Source: Gammaproteobacteria bacterium (GTDB taxonomy: Bacteria; Pseudomonadota; Gammaproteobacteria; SZUA-152). From it: a stretch of 64,000 nt of DNA. Shown piece after piece: positions 27,442 to 35,670 of the stretch (its first letter is position 1; each line of letters starts with the position of its first letter). A program made the position numbers and the translations under genes. The stretch is from the NCBI GenBank assembly GCA_011321815.1, contig DROS01000040.1:124001-188000 (forward strand), read 5' to 3'. The notes below the pieces were generated by a model that did not search any database, was not told where the DNA came from, and saw nothing but the letters and a program-made list of their open reading frames with translations.

Positions 27442-28691
27442 GCAAAGGATTGTTTCGTTATCGTCTGTTACTGCGTCTGCTTGCGCCATTCATCCTGATT
27501 TTTAATGCCTGGCAGGCCACACGGGCCGGAGACTGGCGTTTGTTCCGTCAACGACTCGGCACCTGCTTGCCACGGCGTACTGACGGTCCGTTATGGTTGC
27601 ATGCTGCCTCGGTGGGTGAACTCATTGCCGCCCAACCATTAATAGCGGCCCTGCGGGCACGCTTTCCTCTCATTCCCATAGTCGTCACCACCATTACTCC
27701 CACGGGTGCAGCACTTGCGCAACAACGCCTGCCGGCAGATGTGCAACATGTTTATTTGCCCATGGACTGGCCTGGTGCAACACAACGATTCCTGGGCGCT
27801 GTAAAGCCCCGTGCGGCATTGATCATGGAAACAGAACTGTGGCCCAATTTATTTGAAAACATCGCCCAACAGAATATCCCGTTGATTATTGTCAATGGCC
27901 GGTTATCTTTACGCAGCTATAATGCTGCAAATTGGATAAAAAGACTTTATGCAATTACGTTAAAAAAAGTTGATGCAATTCTGGCCCGTTCAACAAACGA
28001 TATGGAGGCCTATATACAGTTAGGTGCGCCTGTTGAAAAAGTACATTTGCTTGGCAATATCAAATGGGCCGGCAGCGCCAGCGTGGCGGAAATAAAAGCG
28101 GTTGATCTTGGCCGTCCGTACGTGCTTGCTGCGTCTACACACGATGATGAAGAATGGCAGCTCGCGCGTGCCTGGGAAAAAACCGCCCAACAAACGCAGG
28201 ACCGGCTGCTGGTTATTGCCCCACGTCATCCTCAACGCCGGGATGACATCCTCAAGCAACTTGCAGGTAAAACTGTTGCTGTACGCAGTCGCGCTGATGT
28301 TGTCACTGCTGACACTCAGGTCTATCTTGCTGATACATTGGGTGAGCTGGAAAGTTTTATGCTTGGTGCAGACTGCATATTTATGGGGGGTTCACTCGTC
28401 CCTCGTGGTGGCCACAATATTTTAGAGCCTGCACGGTTGGGCAAGCCCATTATCTTTGGGCCGCACATGACAAATTTTGTCGAAGAAGCACAATTGTTAT
28501 TGCAGGCTGGTGGTGCAAAACAGGCAATGGATGCGCAGGCAGTATGTGAGGTGTTAGGCAGCTGGCTGATGCACCCGCAAACCGCTTCTGTTTTTGGTGA
28601 AAAAGCAAAACAGATATTAGTGAAACAGAATTCTGTGCTGGAAGATTATCTGCAAGCGATTGTTGAGATTTGTGGGTTAAATCAAAGTTAA
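27438..28691 (+). CDS. waaA: 3-deoxy-D-manno-octulosonic acid (Kdo) transferase WaaA
   Basis: Transfers Kdo from CMP-Kdo to the lipid A precursor; inner-membrane-associated GT30 enzyme. The 417-aa protein shows WLHAASVGE with the catalytic glutamate, METELWPNLF, NGRLSLRSY, LGNIKWAG, and the C-terminal FMGGSLVPRGGHNILEPARLGKPIIFGPHM nucleotide-sugar site. It overlaps lpxL by 4 bp, so late acylation and Kdo transfer are coexpressed. The Kdo kinase gene kdkA is 1.9 kb away. Confidence 0.97.
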   Translation: MSKGLFRYRLLLRLLAPFILIFNAWQATRAGDWRLFRQRLGTCLPRRTDGPLWLHAASVGELIAAQPLIAALRARFPLIPIVVTTITPTGAALAQQRLPADVQHVYLPMDWPGATQRFLGAVKPRAALIMETELWPNLFENIAQQNIPLIIVNGRLSLRSYNAANWIKRLYAITLKKVDAILARSTNDMEAYIQLGAPVEKVHLLGNIKWAGSASVAEIKAVDLGRPYVLAASTHDDEEWQLARAWEKTAQQTQDRLLVIAPRHPQRRDDILKQLAGKTVAVRSRADVVTADTQVYLADTLGELESFMLGADCIFMGGSLVPRGGHNILEPARLGKPIIFGPHMTNFVEEAQLLLQAGGAKQAMDAQAVCEVLGSWLMHPQTASVFGEKAKQILVKQNSVLEDYLQAIVEICGLNQS

Positions 28692-28712
28692 CCCGTTGAG
28701 TCCACAGTACAT

Positions 28713-28740
28713 GGCCAAGCTGTCTTTCGACAGCCCGGCC
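28713..28740. terminator. Hairpin between convergent waaA and peroxidase genes
   Basis: GGCCAAGCTGTC-TTTC-GACAGCCCGGCC folds into a strong stem with small internal mismatches. No T run follows on either strand, so intrinsic termination is uncertain, but its place between two convergent genes suggests a 3'-end structure. Confidence 0.4.
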
Positions 28741-28761
28741 CTGTATGCATGGTAAACGAGA

Positions 28762-29805
28762 CTATTTTTCCAGCAACGTGCGGTTAGGTGTTGGCGGCAG
28801 ACGTGGCATGGTGATTGCCGGGAACTCACCAGTGAGGCCGTTGAGGAAGGCGACAATGTCGGAAACCTCGGAGTTTGTCAGCACTTTGTTGAGTTGGCTT
28901 TTGGCCATCACCCGTACGGCCTCGTCCAGAGTCGGTACTGAACCGTTATGAAAATATGGTGCAGTGAGTGCCACGTTACGCAAGGAGGGGACCCGCCACA
29001 TATGTTTGTCGGCATCGTTATGGGTTACCTCATGTCGGCCCAGGTCAGCCTTCAGGTCATATTGCTTGTCGTATTTACTGGGGAAAGTGGGAAACTTTTG
29101 ATAAAAGCCCTGGCCTACAGGCAAGCTGGCCGGGCCGGCGTAGTTGGGGCCGGTGTGGCAGCCGGTGCAGCCCACTTTTTCCACCAATTCCATGCCGCGT
29201 TTGCCCGCAGCGGAAAGGGCGGATTTGTCACCTTTCAGGTAGCGGTCCACTGCTGAATTGGGCGTGATCAGTGTGCGCTCAAAAGCGGCAATGGCCTTGG
29301 CCACATTGTCATAAGTAAGCGGATCCTTGCCGCCAAACACGCTTTTGAATTGGGTGACATAACCAGGAATCTGTTGCAGACGTTTAACGACCGCCTCTTT
29401 ACTGGGCATGCCCATTTCCACGTCGGCAAGGATCGGTCCCTTGGCCTGGTCCTCCAGACTGGCGGCACGGCCGTCCCAGAACTGGGCGGAAAGAAAGGCG
29501 GCATTCCATACGGTAGGCGCTGAACGGCCACCACGTTTGTCAAACACACCGACGGACACCGGACGGTTGTCGGTGCCATTGGCCATGACACTGTGGCAGG
29601 AGTGACAGGATACGGTGCCATTTACCGATAGGCGTTGATCAAAGAACAATTGCTTGCCCAGTTCCACTTTGGCGGGAGTAGTGGGGTTATCGGCCGGGGC
29701 CGGGGCGACTTCGGGGAGCACCTCAAAAGCTGAAGCCGTTATGGACAACGCAGCCAGGGCAATGCCGGAACAAACCGGTAATATGGGTTTCAACAACACT
29801 TTCAC
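28762..29805 (-). CDS. Periplasmic dihaem cytochrome c peroxidase
   Basis: Reduces hydrogen peroxide to water with electrons from small c-type cytochromes. The 347-aa precursor has a signal peptide (cleavage after about ASA, residue 26), haem site 1 CHSCH (67-71) and haem site 2 CTGCH (213-217). Family segments are GKQLFFDQRLS, SAPTVWNAAF, FWDGRAASLEDQAKGP and WRVPSLRNVALTAPYFHNG. It is one of the CcpA/MauG-type enzymes; within the superfamily it looks like a standard peroxidase. It is isolated, convergent with waaA. Confidence 0.93.
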   Translation of the reverse strand: MKVLLKPILPVCSGIALAALSITASAFEVLPEVAPAPADNPTTPAKVELGKQLFFDQRLSVNGTVSCHSCHSVMANGTDNRPVSVGVFDKRGGRSAPTVWNAAFLSAQFWDGRAASLEDQAKGPILADVEMGMPSKEAVVKRLQQIPGYVTQFKSVFGGKDPLTYDNVAKAIAAFERTLITPNSAVDRYLKGDKSALSAAGKRGMELVEKVGCTGCHTGPNYAGPASLPVGQGFYQKFPTFPSKYDKQYDLKADLGRHEVTHNDADKHMWRVPSLRNVALTAPYFHNGSVPTLDEAVRVMAKSQLNKVLTNSEVSDIVAFLNGLTGEFPAITMPRLPPTPNRTLLEK

Positions 29806-29989
29806 AACAATCTCCTCTTGTGTTTAATGATGGGGTTACGACATTCTCGCCCCCATTTTAGACTGGGTCCATATTCTACATGAGAGATTTAGATTATGTC
29901 TAATCGTATTTGTGTCGGTGTGCCTGTCAGTTTGCTTTCCCGGCAGGGCGGAATGCACAAATTCTTTCGTGTACATTCCGGAGTTATTT

Positions 29990-30397
29990 TCAGTCTTCCA
30001 AATGATATTTACGTTTCTCGCCATCAATTTTGTGCAGGACTGCCTGCGTCGCGATCATTTTGTTATTGCCGGGGATAACCATGAAATCCATATCAACGGT
30101 ATTGCCTTTGGCATCGGCGAAGTCGGCACAGCTCACATAAAAATCCCCTTTTTTGACGATACCATCATGCAGTTCGACCAGTTTCAGGTTGTGTACTTTA
30201 TTGGTGATGGCGTCATAGAACTTAAAACTGCCGTCCACCGTGCGTTGTTGAATCAGTTCATTCATGGCGTTCTGAATATTTGCGCGCAGATCGCCTTTGA
30301 TAGAAGGGTCATTGGCCGCCATGGCGGTTACGCTGAGCAAAAACAGGCTGAGACCAAAAACCTGGAGCGGGCGTGTAATGTTGCTGGATACAATCAT
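29990..30397 (-). CDS. Hypothetical secreted protein
   Basis: A 135-aa protein with a signal peptide (hydrophobic LQVFGLSLFLLSVTAMA, cleavage near residue 28). The ATG at 30397 has a clear AAGGAA ribosome site; an upstream extension lacks one. The mature part is a small mixed fold with DGSFKFYDAITNKVHNL and a single cysteine in FYVSCADF. I do not recognise a family. It is upstream of, and codirectional with, the cytochrome c peroxidase, 184 bp away. Confidence 0.75.
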   Translation of the reverse strand: MIVSSNITRPLQVFGLSLFLLSVTAMAANDPSIKGDLRANIQNAMNELIQQRTVDGSFKFYDAITNKVHNLKLVELHDGIVKKGDFYVSCADFADAKGNTVDMDFMVIPGNNKMIATQAVLHKIDGEKRKYHLED

Positions 30398-30546
30398 TGG
30401 GATATTCCTTTTGTTGGCCAGCTGGATGTCGCCGACGTGTTTGTCAAATAAACATGCTTCAGTTTCAGTGACGAACGACAAGGGTGTTTGATTGCAGGCA
30501 AACGGATGTTATTAACCCGACAACAACAGGGGGGCTTCAGGTTAAA

Positions 30547-31260
30547 TCAGGTTTCCCAACCCCGCATGAGTTGTTGCCAGTCAGCATCGGTAAAATGGAA
30601 GGTCCCACGCAAGGTCAACAGTTTGTCCAGCGAGCGCCGTAAACGTGTCAGGTTGGCCTGTTGCCAGTCACGGGCGGGTGGGCGGATGTCCCCTTTGTCG
30701 AAATCCACAAGCCACACGACATCATTGGTGTCCAATAGAATGTTATGGGCGTTAAGATCGGCGTGATAAACCCCGGCATCGTGGAAACGACGAATGCACT
30801 GGCCGATAGCGTGCCAGTGTTTTTTGAATAGCACGGGGCCGCCACTCAGAATCTGGCTTAACGAACGTGTATTCGCCAGTTTTTGCATTATGAGATCGGC
30901 CCGGTAAAACAGCCCATGGGTAACCACTTGCGCGGCGACGGGTTGCGGTACAGGCAGGCCTTGTACGGCGAGATTTGCCAATAAATGCCATTCACGCCAG
31001 GCGCGTGTTTGTGACAGAGTGCCGCGCAAATAACGGTCACCCAATAACCGTGCAAGTCCACCGCGCTGATAATGACGTAATACACAGGGCTTGCCATACA
31101 GGTCAATGAAGTGTGTGGTGCCTCGCCCCTCGGCACTGCCTTGCACAAGTCCTGCCCGCTGTAATGCGGATGGATCAAACATCATGGGTTCTGCATCACT
31201 TAATTGATCGGCATCGTACAGAACGTGCTGCGCCCCATCGTGCTTTTCGGTAGGATTCAT
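30547..31260 (-). CDS. kdkA: Kdo kinase KdkA (LPS inner-core kinase)
   Basis: Phosphorylates Kdo in the inner core of LPS. The 237-aa protein has a minimal protein-kinase-like fold: VLRHYQRGG with the ATP-binding lysine/arginine region, RAWREWHLL, the catalytic HADLNAHNILLD loop (His166-Asp168) and the metal-binding DFDKG (186-190). The length and LNAHN motif fit KdkA rather than WaaP. Its start is only 29 bp from the start of the divergent GT9 gene, so the two share a promoter region. Confidence 0.93.
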   Translation of the reverse strand: MNPTEKHDGAQHVLYDADQLSDAEPMMFDPSALQRAGLVQGSAEGRGTTHFIDLYGKPCVLRHYQRGGLARLLGDRYLRGTLSQTRAWREWHLLANLAVQGLPVPQPVAAQVVTHGLFYRADLIMQKLANTRSLSQILSGGPVLFKKHWHAIGQCIRRFHDAGVYHADLNAHNILLDTNDVVWLVDFDKGDIRPPARDWQQANLTRLRRSLDKLLTLRGTFHFTDADWQQLMRGWET

Positions 31261-31289
31261 TCAATTCACTCTAACGCTGAAGAAGTAAG

Positions 31290-32402
31290 ATGCCACTGCC
31301 CGCCCACACTTTGCCTTTTACCACTGCACCTGACAGTTTGTGCATTCTGCGCCTTTCTGCGGTGGGCGACATCTGTCACACCGTGCCGGTAGTGCGCAGC
31401 ATTCAGCGCCAGTGGCCGACGACACGCATTACCTGGGTTATCGGCAAACTTGAGGCCAGCCTGGTGGGTGACCTGCCAGATGTTGAGTTTATCATCTTTG
31501 ACAAGGGGCGCGGTTGGCGCGCCTATGCAGAATTGTGGAAAGCGTTGCGGCAGCGGCTCAAGGGTCAACACTTCGATGTCCTGTTGCAAATGCAGATTTC
31601 CATTCGTTCCAGTATTGCCAGTCTGTTGATTCCTGCCGATATCAAACTTGGTTTTGACAAGGCCCGCGCCAAAGACTGCCAATGGCTGTTCACTAACGCG
31701 CGCATTGCAGAAAAACCGCGCCAGCATGTGATGGACGGCCTGTTTGGTTTTGCTTCGACCATTGGCGTCACTGATCTCGCTTTACACTGGGATATTCCCA
31801 TTCCTGTTGAAGCGCAGGATTTTGTGCAAGCCCGGTTGCCTGGCGACAGGCCGCTGTTGGCCATCAGTCCCTGTTCCAGCAATCGCGCCCGCAACTGGCG
31901 CAACTGGCGTGCCGAAGGCTACGCACAGGTTGCCGACTATGTTATGGAAAAGTACGGTATGCAGGTTGTGCTTACGGGTGGTCCCAGCAAACTGGAAAAA
32001 GATTACGGCGAAAAAATCAGCGCGTTGTGCAAAGACAAACCCACCAACCTTATCGGTCAGACGGATCTGAAACAGCTGCTCGCCATCATTCAACGTGCCA
32101 GCGTACTCATTTCTCCGGATTCCGGTCCCGCGCATATGGCTACCGCTGTGGGTACGCCGGTGATCGGATTGTATGTCACTTCCAATCCGGAGCGCACCGG
32201 GCCGTATTTGAGCCAGCAATGGGTGGTTAACAAATACCCGGAGGCATTACAGGCGGAAGAAGGCAAGATGGTTGATAATGTAGCGTGGGGACAGCGGGTG
32301 CGCAGTGCGGAGGCTATGGCACGGATATCGGTGGACGATGTCACTGAAAAACTGGATCAGTTGTTAGGGACTGAACGGACACGGCAAAACGGACAGTCAT
32401 GA
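31290..32402 (+). CDS. GT9 heptosyltransferase-like glycosyltransferase
   Basis: A 370-aa ADP-heptose:LPS heptosyltransferase family (GT9) enzyme, predicted to add a core sugar from the cytoplasmic face of the inner membrane. Visible are the N-terminal ILRLSAVGDICHTVPVV, GFDKARAKD, ISPCSSNRARNWRNW in the nucleotide-sugar region, LTGGPSKLE and SVLISPDSGPAHMATAVGTPVIGLY with the conserved D-S-G-P-x-H motif. It may correspond functionally to WaaC, but acceptor specificity cannot be read from the sequence. Its stop overlaps the next gene by 4 bp. Confidence 0.87.
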   Translation: MPLPAHTLPFTTAPDSLCILRLSAVGDICHTVPVVRSIQRQWPTTRITWVIGKLEASLVGDLPDVEFIIFDKGRGWRAYAELWKALRQRLKGQHFDVLLQMQISIRSSIASLLIPADIKLGFDKARAKDCQWLFTNARIAEKPRQHVMDGLFGFASTIGVTDLALHWDIPIPVEAQDFVQARLPGDRPLLAISPCSSNRARNWRNWRAEGYAQVADYVMEKYGMQVVLTGGPSKLEKDYGEKISALCKDKPTNLIGQTDLKQLLAIIQRASVLISPDSGPAHMATAVGTPVIGLYVTSNPERTGPYLSQQWVVNKYPEALQAEEGKMVDNVAWGQRVRSAEAMARISVDDVTEKLDQLLGTERTRQNGQS

Positions 32403-33520
32403 CTAGCCATATTCTTTTTGATGTTCACCACCTTTATTACCTGCCGCAGTTTTTGCCGGTATACAGGGTATTGCAGTCACGTGGTATTTCCTGTGAGTTT
32501 GTGGTGTATCGCAACAGGGAATTACAAGCTGTGCTGGACAAGGCTGTGACGGATGAGGACCTGCCGGTACATTGGGTGGATTCCGTGGAGGATGCACGTG
32601 ATTATTATCAGGCCCGGCGGGCATCATGGCTGATCCTCGGTAACAGTTTCAAATACCTGGATGATCTGCCTGCCGTCACGCGCACCGCACTCATTAATCA
32701 CGGGGCCGGCGTTAAAGGAGCTGGGCATGATGCCAGCATGTGTCGCGTGACGGTACGTTTTGCCGAGGGGCCGTACCAGCGTCGGCAACTGCAAAAACAT
32801 TATCCGCAGGGTACTTATGTCGATGTGGGTTTTTCCAAACTGGACCCATTATTCTCACCTGAGGTTTTGCCAGGACCCAATTCCGATAGTAAAACCCCTG
32901 CTCTGAACCTGATCGCCTGCGGCCTTGATCCCGCCAAACCCACTTTACTTTATGCGCCCACTTTTTATCCCAGTTCCATCGAGTGCATGTCCGACCGTTG
33001 GCCTGACGAATTTGCAGACTACAATTTACTGGTAAAGCCGCATTTTTTCACTTATACCAAGCGCCGTTATAAGGCGCAGCGTCGCAAGCTGGAAATCTGG
33101 CGCAGCGCCAACAATGTGGCTATCGCCGATGTCAGCGATTACAACCTGCTGCCTTTCATGGCCATCGCTGACCTGTTGATCAGCGATGCTTCCACTGCCC
33201 TGTTTGAGTTTGCCGCATTGAACAAACCGGTAGTTTGGTGTGAATTTCTCAAGCTGCGCTGGAGTTACCGCGGCCCGTTTCGTTATCGCTATGCCCGTCG
33301 CATGGATCAGGACATCCTGCGGTATGCCGATATCGCTGTGCATGCCCGGCGCTATAAGGATTTATTGGCCCATGTGCAATCCGAACTTGCCGACCCCGGC
33401 CGGCATCAGCCACAACGTCAAAGTCATACCCGGGAGCTGATGGGAGTAACCGATGGCCAGGTATCGCAGCGTATTGTGGATTATCTGTTGGAAGGCAAAC
33501 GTCCGGATACCGCTGACTAA
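32399..33520 (+). CDS. CDP-glycerol glycerophosphotransferase-like protein 1
   Basis: A 373-aa protein with the TagB/TagF-type fold. The N-terminal Rossmann half begins ILFDVHHLYYLPQFLPVY. The C-terminal donor half has PTLLYAPTFYP, LLVKPHFFTYTKRRY and the hallmark IADLLISDASTALFEFAALNKPVVW. This family uses CDP-glycerol or CDP-ribitol to transfer polyol phosphates onto acceptors. Here the only CDP-alcohol enzyme nearby is the predicted CDP-inositol synthase at 34871. It overlaps the GT9 gene by 4 bp (ATGA), so it is probably in the LPS-core operon. Confidence 0.8.
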   Translation: MTSHILFDVHHLYYLPQFLPVYRVLQSRGISCEFVVYRNRELQAVLDKAVTDEDLPVHWVDSVEDARDYYQARRASWLILGNSFKYLDDLPAVTRTALINHGAGVKGAGHDASMCRVTVRFAEGPYQRRQLQKHYPQGTYVDVGFSKLDPLFSPEVLPGPNSDSKTPALNLIACGLDPAKPTLLYAPTFYPSSIECMSDRWPDEFADYNLLVKPHFFTYTKRRYKAQRRKLEIWRSANNVAIADVSDYNLLPFMAIADLLISDASTALFEFAALNKPVVWCEFLKLRWSYRGPFRYRYARRMDQDILRYADIAVHARRYKDLLAHVQSELADPGRHQPQRQSHTRELMGVTDGQVSQRIVDYLLEGKRPDTAD

Positions 33521-33662
33521 GAAATGTGCATGAAACAATTTACACATGCTGACCCCGTTTTTTCATATTTCGGCTTTACAATTTTTACACGTTATCCCCG
33601 GCGCCTTCCCGTAGTGTGGCTTACTGTTTGCGCCCAGACAGCGAACTGGCGATAATGCCTCT

Positions 33663-33708
33663 TTTTGCCGAGCTTCATTAATATCAGTCCCCTCTCTTGT
33701 CGGCAAAA
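33663..33708. promoter_or_regulatory. Inverted repeat upstream of ino1
   Basis: TTTTGCCGA and TCGGCAAAA, perfect 9-bp arms separated by 28 bp, end 28 bp before the ino1 ATG. This could be a two-site operator or a leader hairpin. The rest of the 216-bp gap (33521-33736) shows no gene; a GGAG ribosome site precedes ino1. Confidence 0.45.
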
Positions 33709-33736
33709 TGACAAATGACGCCTGCTGGAGCAATAA

Positions 33737-34840
33737 ATGAACAAAATCAAAGTAGCCATCGTTGGCATCGGGAACTGTGCCAGCTCGCTGATACAAGGGA
33801 TCGAGTATTACCGTGACAAGACCGAGGCAGATGCCACCGGTCTGATGTATTGGAACATCGGTGGCTACACACCTTCGGACGTGGAAATCGTCGCTGCTTT
33901 TGACGTGGATGCCCGCAAGGTGGGCAAAGACGCATCCGAGGCTATCTTCGCCAAACCCAATTGCACCACCGTTTTTTGTGAAAACATTCCGCCCACTGGC
34001 GCCATCGTGCAAATGGGCTGTGTGCTGGATGGTATTGCCGACCACATGGACGAGCACCCCGAAGCCAACACCTTTAAACTCGCCGATGCGCCCGAGTCCA
34101 GCCAGCAGGACATCGTCGGCATACTCAAGCAGTCCGGTGCCGAAGTGTTGATGAGTTATCTGCCGGTGGGTTCTGAAGAAGCTGCGCGTTTTTATGCCGA
34201 GTGCGCATTACAGGCTGGTGTCGCACTGGTGAACAATATGCCGGTATTCATCGTCAGTGATCCTGCCTGGGCCAAACGCTTTGAAGAAAAGAACATTCCC
34301 ATTATTGGTGACGACATCAAGGCGCAACTGGGCGCCACCATTACTCACCGTACGTTGACGGACCTGTTTGAAAAACGCGGTGTGGCCATCGACCACATGT
34401 ACCAGATCAATACCGGCGGCAACACGGATTTTTTGAACATGCTCAACCGTTGCCGGCTGGCCTCCAAAAAAACCTCCAAAACGGAGGCCGTGCACTCGGT
34501 CATGAGCGAACGCATGGACGACTGCGACATTCACGTCGGCCCCAGCGACTACATTCCATGGCTAAAAGACAACAAAGTATGTTTTTTGCGCATGGAAGGC
34601 CGACTGTTTGGTGATGTGCCCATGAACATCGAGATCCGCCTGTCGGTGGAAGACTCGCCCAATTCCGCCGGCGTCGCCATCGACGCCATCCGTTGTTGCA
34701 GGGTGGCGCTGGATCGCGGCCAGGGCGGTATCCTGCATTCACCCTCCGCCTACCTGATGAAGCACCCGCCGACGCAGTACACCGACGATGAGGCGCACCG
34801 GATGGTCAAGGCCTTTGTTGCCGGCGAACGCGACGACTAA
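33737..34840 (+). CDS. ino1: Inositol-3-phosphate synthase (actinobacterial/archaeal type)
   Basis: NAD-dependent isomerisation of glucose 6-phosphate to 1L-myo-inositol 1-phosphate (inositol 3-phosphate). The 367-aa protein matches the short prokaryotic form. The NAD-binding site is VAIVGIGNCASSLIQGIEYY. Further segments are VSYLPVG-like MSYLPVGSEEAARFYAECA, GDDIKAQLGATITHRTL with the catalytic lysine region, NTGGNTDFLNML, KTEAV and EDSPNSAGVAIDAIR. Line by line it resembles Mycobacterium Ino1, an unusual affinity for a gammaproteobacterium. It is followed 30 bp later by the predicted inositol-phosphate cytidylyltransferase. Confidence 0.92.
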   Translation: MNKIKVAIVGIGNCASSLIQGIEYYRDKTEADATGLMYWNIGGYTPSDVEIVAAFDVDARKVGKDASEAIFAKPNCTTVFCENIPPTGAIVQMGCVLDGIADHMDEHPEANTFKLADAPESSQQDIVGILKQSGAEVLMSYLPVGSEEAARFYAECALQAGVALVNNMPVFIVSDPAWAKRFEEKNIPIIGDDIKAQLGATITHRTLTDLFEKRGVAIDHMYQINTGGNTDFLNMLNRCRLASKKTSKTEAVHSVMSERMDDCDIHVGPSDYIPWLKDNKVCFLRMEGRLFGDVPMNIEIRLSVEDSPNSAGVAIDAIRCCRVALDRGQGGILHSPSAYLMKHPPTQYTDDEAHRMVKAFVAGERDD

Positions 34841-34870
34841 TCACACCCGTAACCATGCCGGCAATCACCC

Positions 34871-35632
34871 ATGAAAAATTGTACTGACACCTGTCTGATC
34901 ATCGCTGCGGGCATGGGTACCCGCATGGCTCACCGCAGTGATTCCAAACCACTGCTGGAAGTGGAAGGTTATGCGTTGATCGAACGTGTAATCATGACGG
35001 CGAACGATGCTGGATTGACGCGCTTTGTCATTGTTACCGGTCATCACGGTGAACAGCTGCAACATTTTTTGCACGAAGTTGCGGACAGCGTCGGTGTGGA
35101 TATTCAGTTTGTGCAAAACAATGAATGGACACGCGCCAATGGCCTGTCCGTGTATTGCGCACACGTGAAGCTGAACAAGCCGTTTTTCCTGCTGATGTCC
35201 GACCATCTGTTTGATCCGCAAATTATCCGCAGCATGAATCAGCAGCGTCCACCGCAAGGCGGTTTGCTGCTGGGCGTGGATGGTAACCTGGACAATCCAA
35301 TGATCGACCTTGCTGATGTCACCAAGGTACACAGCGACAACGGACATATTCGCCACATCGGCAAACAGCTTACGGGCTATGATGCCTTCGATACCGGTAT
35401 CTTTCTCTGCACCCCCGGCCTGTTCGATGCGCTGCAAATCAGCATGGCGAAGGGTGATGACTCCCTGTCTGGCGGTGTGTACCAGTTGGCTGAAAAAGGC
35501 CTGGCTCATGTGCACGACATCGAAGGCCGTTTCTGGCTGGATGTTGATGACGAAGCCGCTTACCAAAAAGCCTCTGCCGTACTGCAAGCCGGCAATCTCC
35601 CGGTTAACATTGTCGCTGCTGCCGAAACCTAA
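34871..35632 (+). CDS. Probable CTP:inositol-1-phosphate cytidylyltransferase (stand-alone)
   Basis: A 253-aa sugar/alditol-phosphate nucleotidyltransferase: AAGMGTRM (residues 12-19), KPLLEV (26-31), NEWTRANGLSVYCA (84 on), MSDH (109-112), and a GVDGN region. The NG-S and MSDH segments look like the cytidylyltransferase domain of the bifunctional IPCT/DIPPS enzymes of Archaeoglobus and Thermotoga, which make CDP-inositol. The membrane CDP-alcohol phosphotransferase domain of those enzymes is absent. The neighbour ino1 supplies the expected substrate. Specificity is inferred; a related cytidylyltransferase for another polyol phosphate is the alternative. Confidence 0.75.
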   Translation: MKNCTDTCLIIAAGMGTRMAHRSDSKPLLEVEGYALIERVIMTANDAGLTRFVIVTGHHGEQLQHFLHEVADSVGVDIQFVQNNEWTRANGLSVYCAHVKLNKPFFLLMSDHLFDPQIIRSMNQQRPPQGGLLLGVDGNLDNPMIDLADVTKVHSDNGHIRHIGKQLTGYDAFDTGIFLCTPGLFDALQISMAKGDDSLSGGVYQLAEKGLAHVHDIEGRFWLDVDDEAAYQKASAVLQAGNLPVNIVAAAET

Positions 35633-35670
35633 CGGCAAGTTGCGGTTCGATTGTAAAGAAACCCGCTAAA

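Noticed and set aside
34865-35638. Long antisense frame of 257 codons opposite the cytidylyltransferase gene
   Set aside because: The plus strand encodes a clear nucleotidyltransferase; the antisense translation has no motifs and is a codon-bias shadow.
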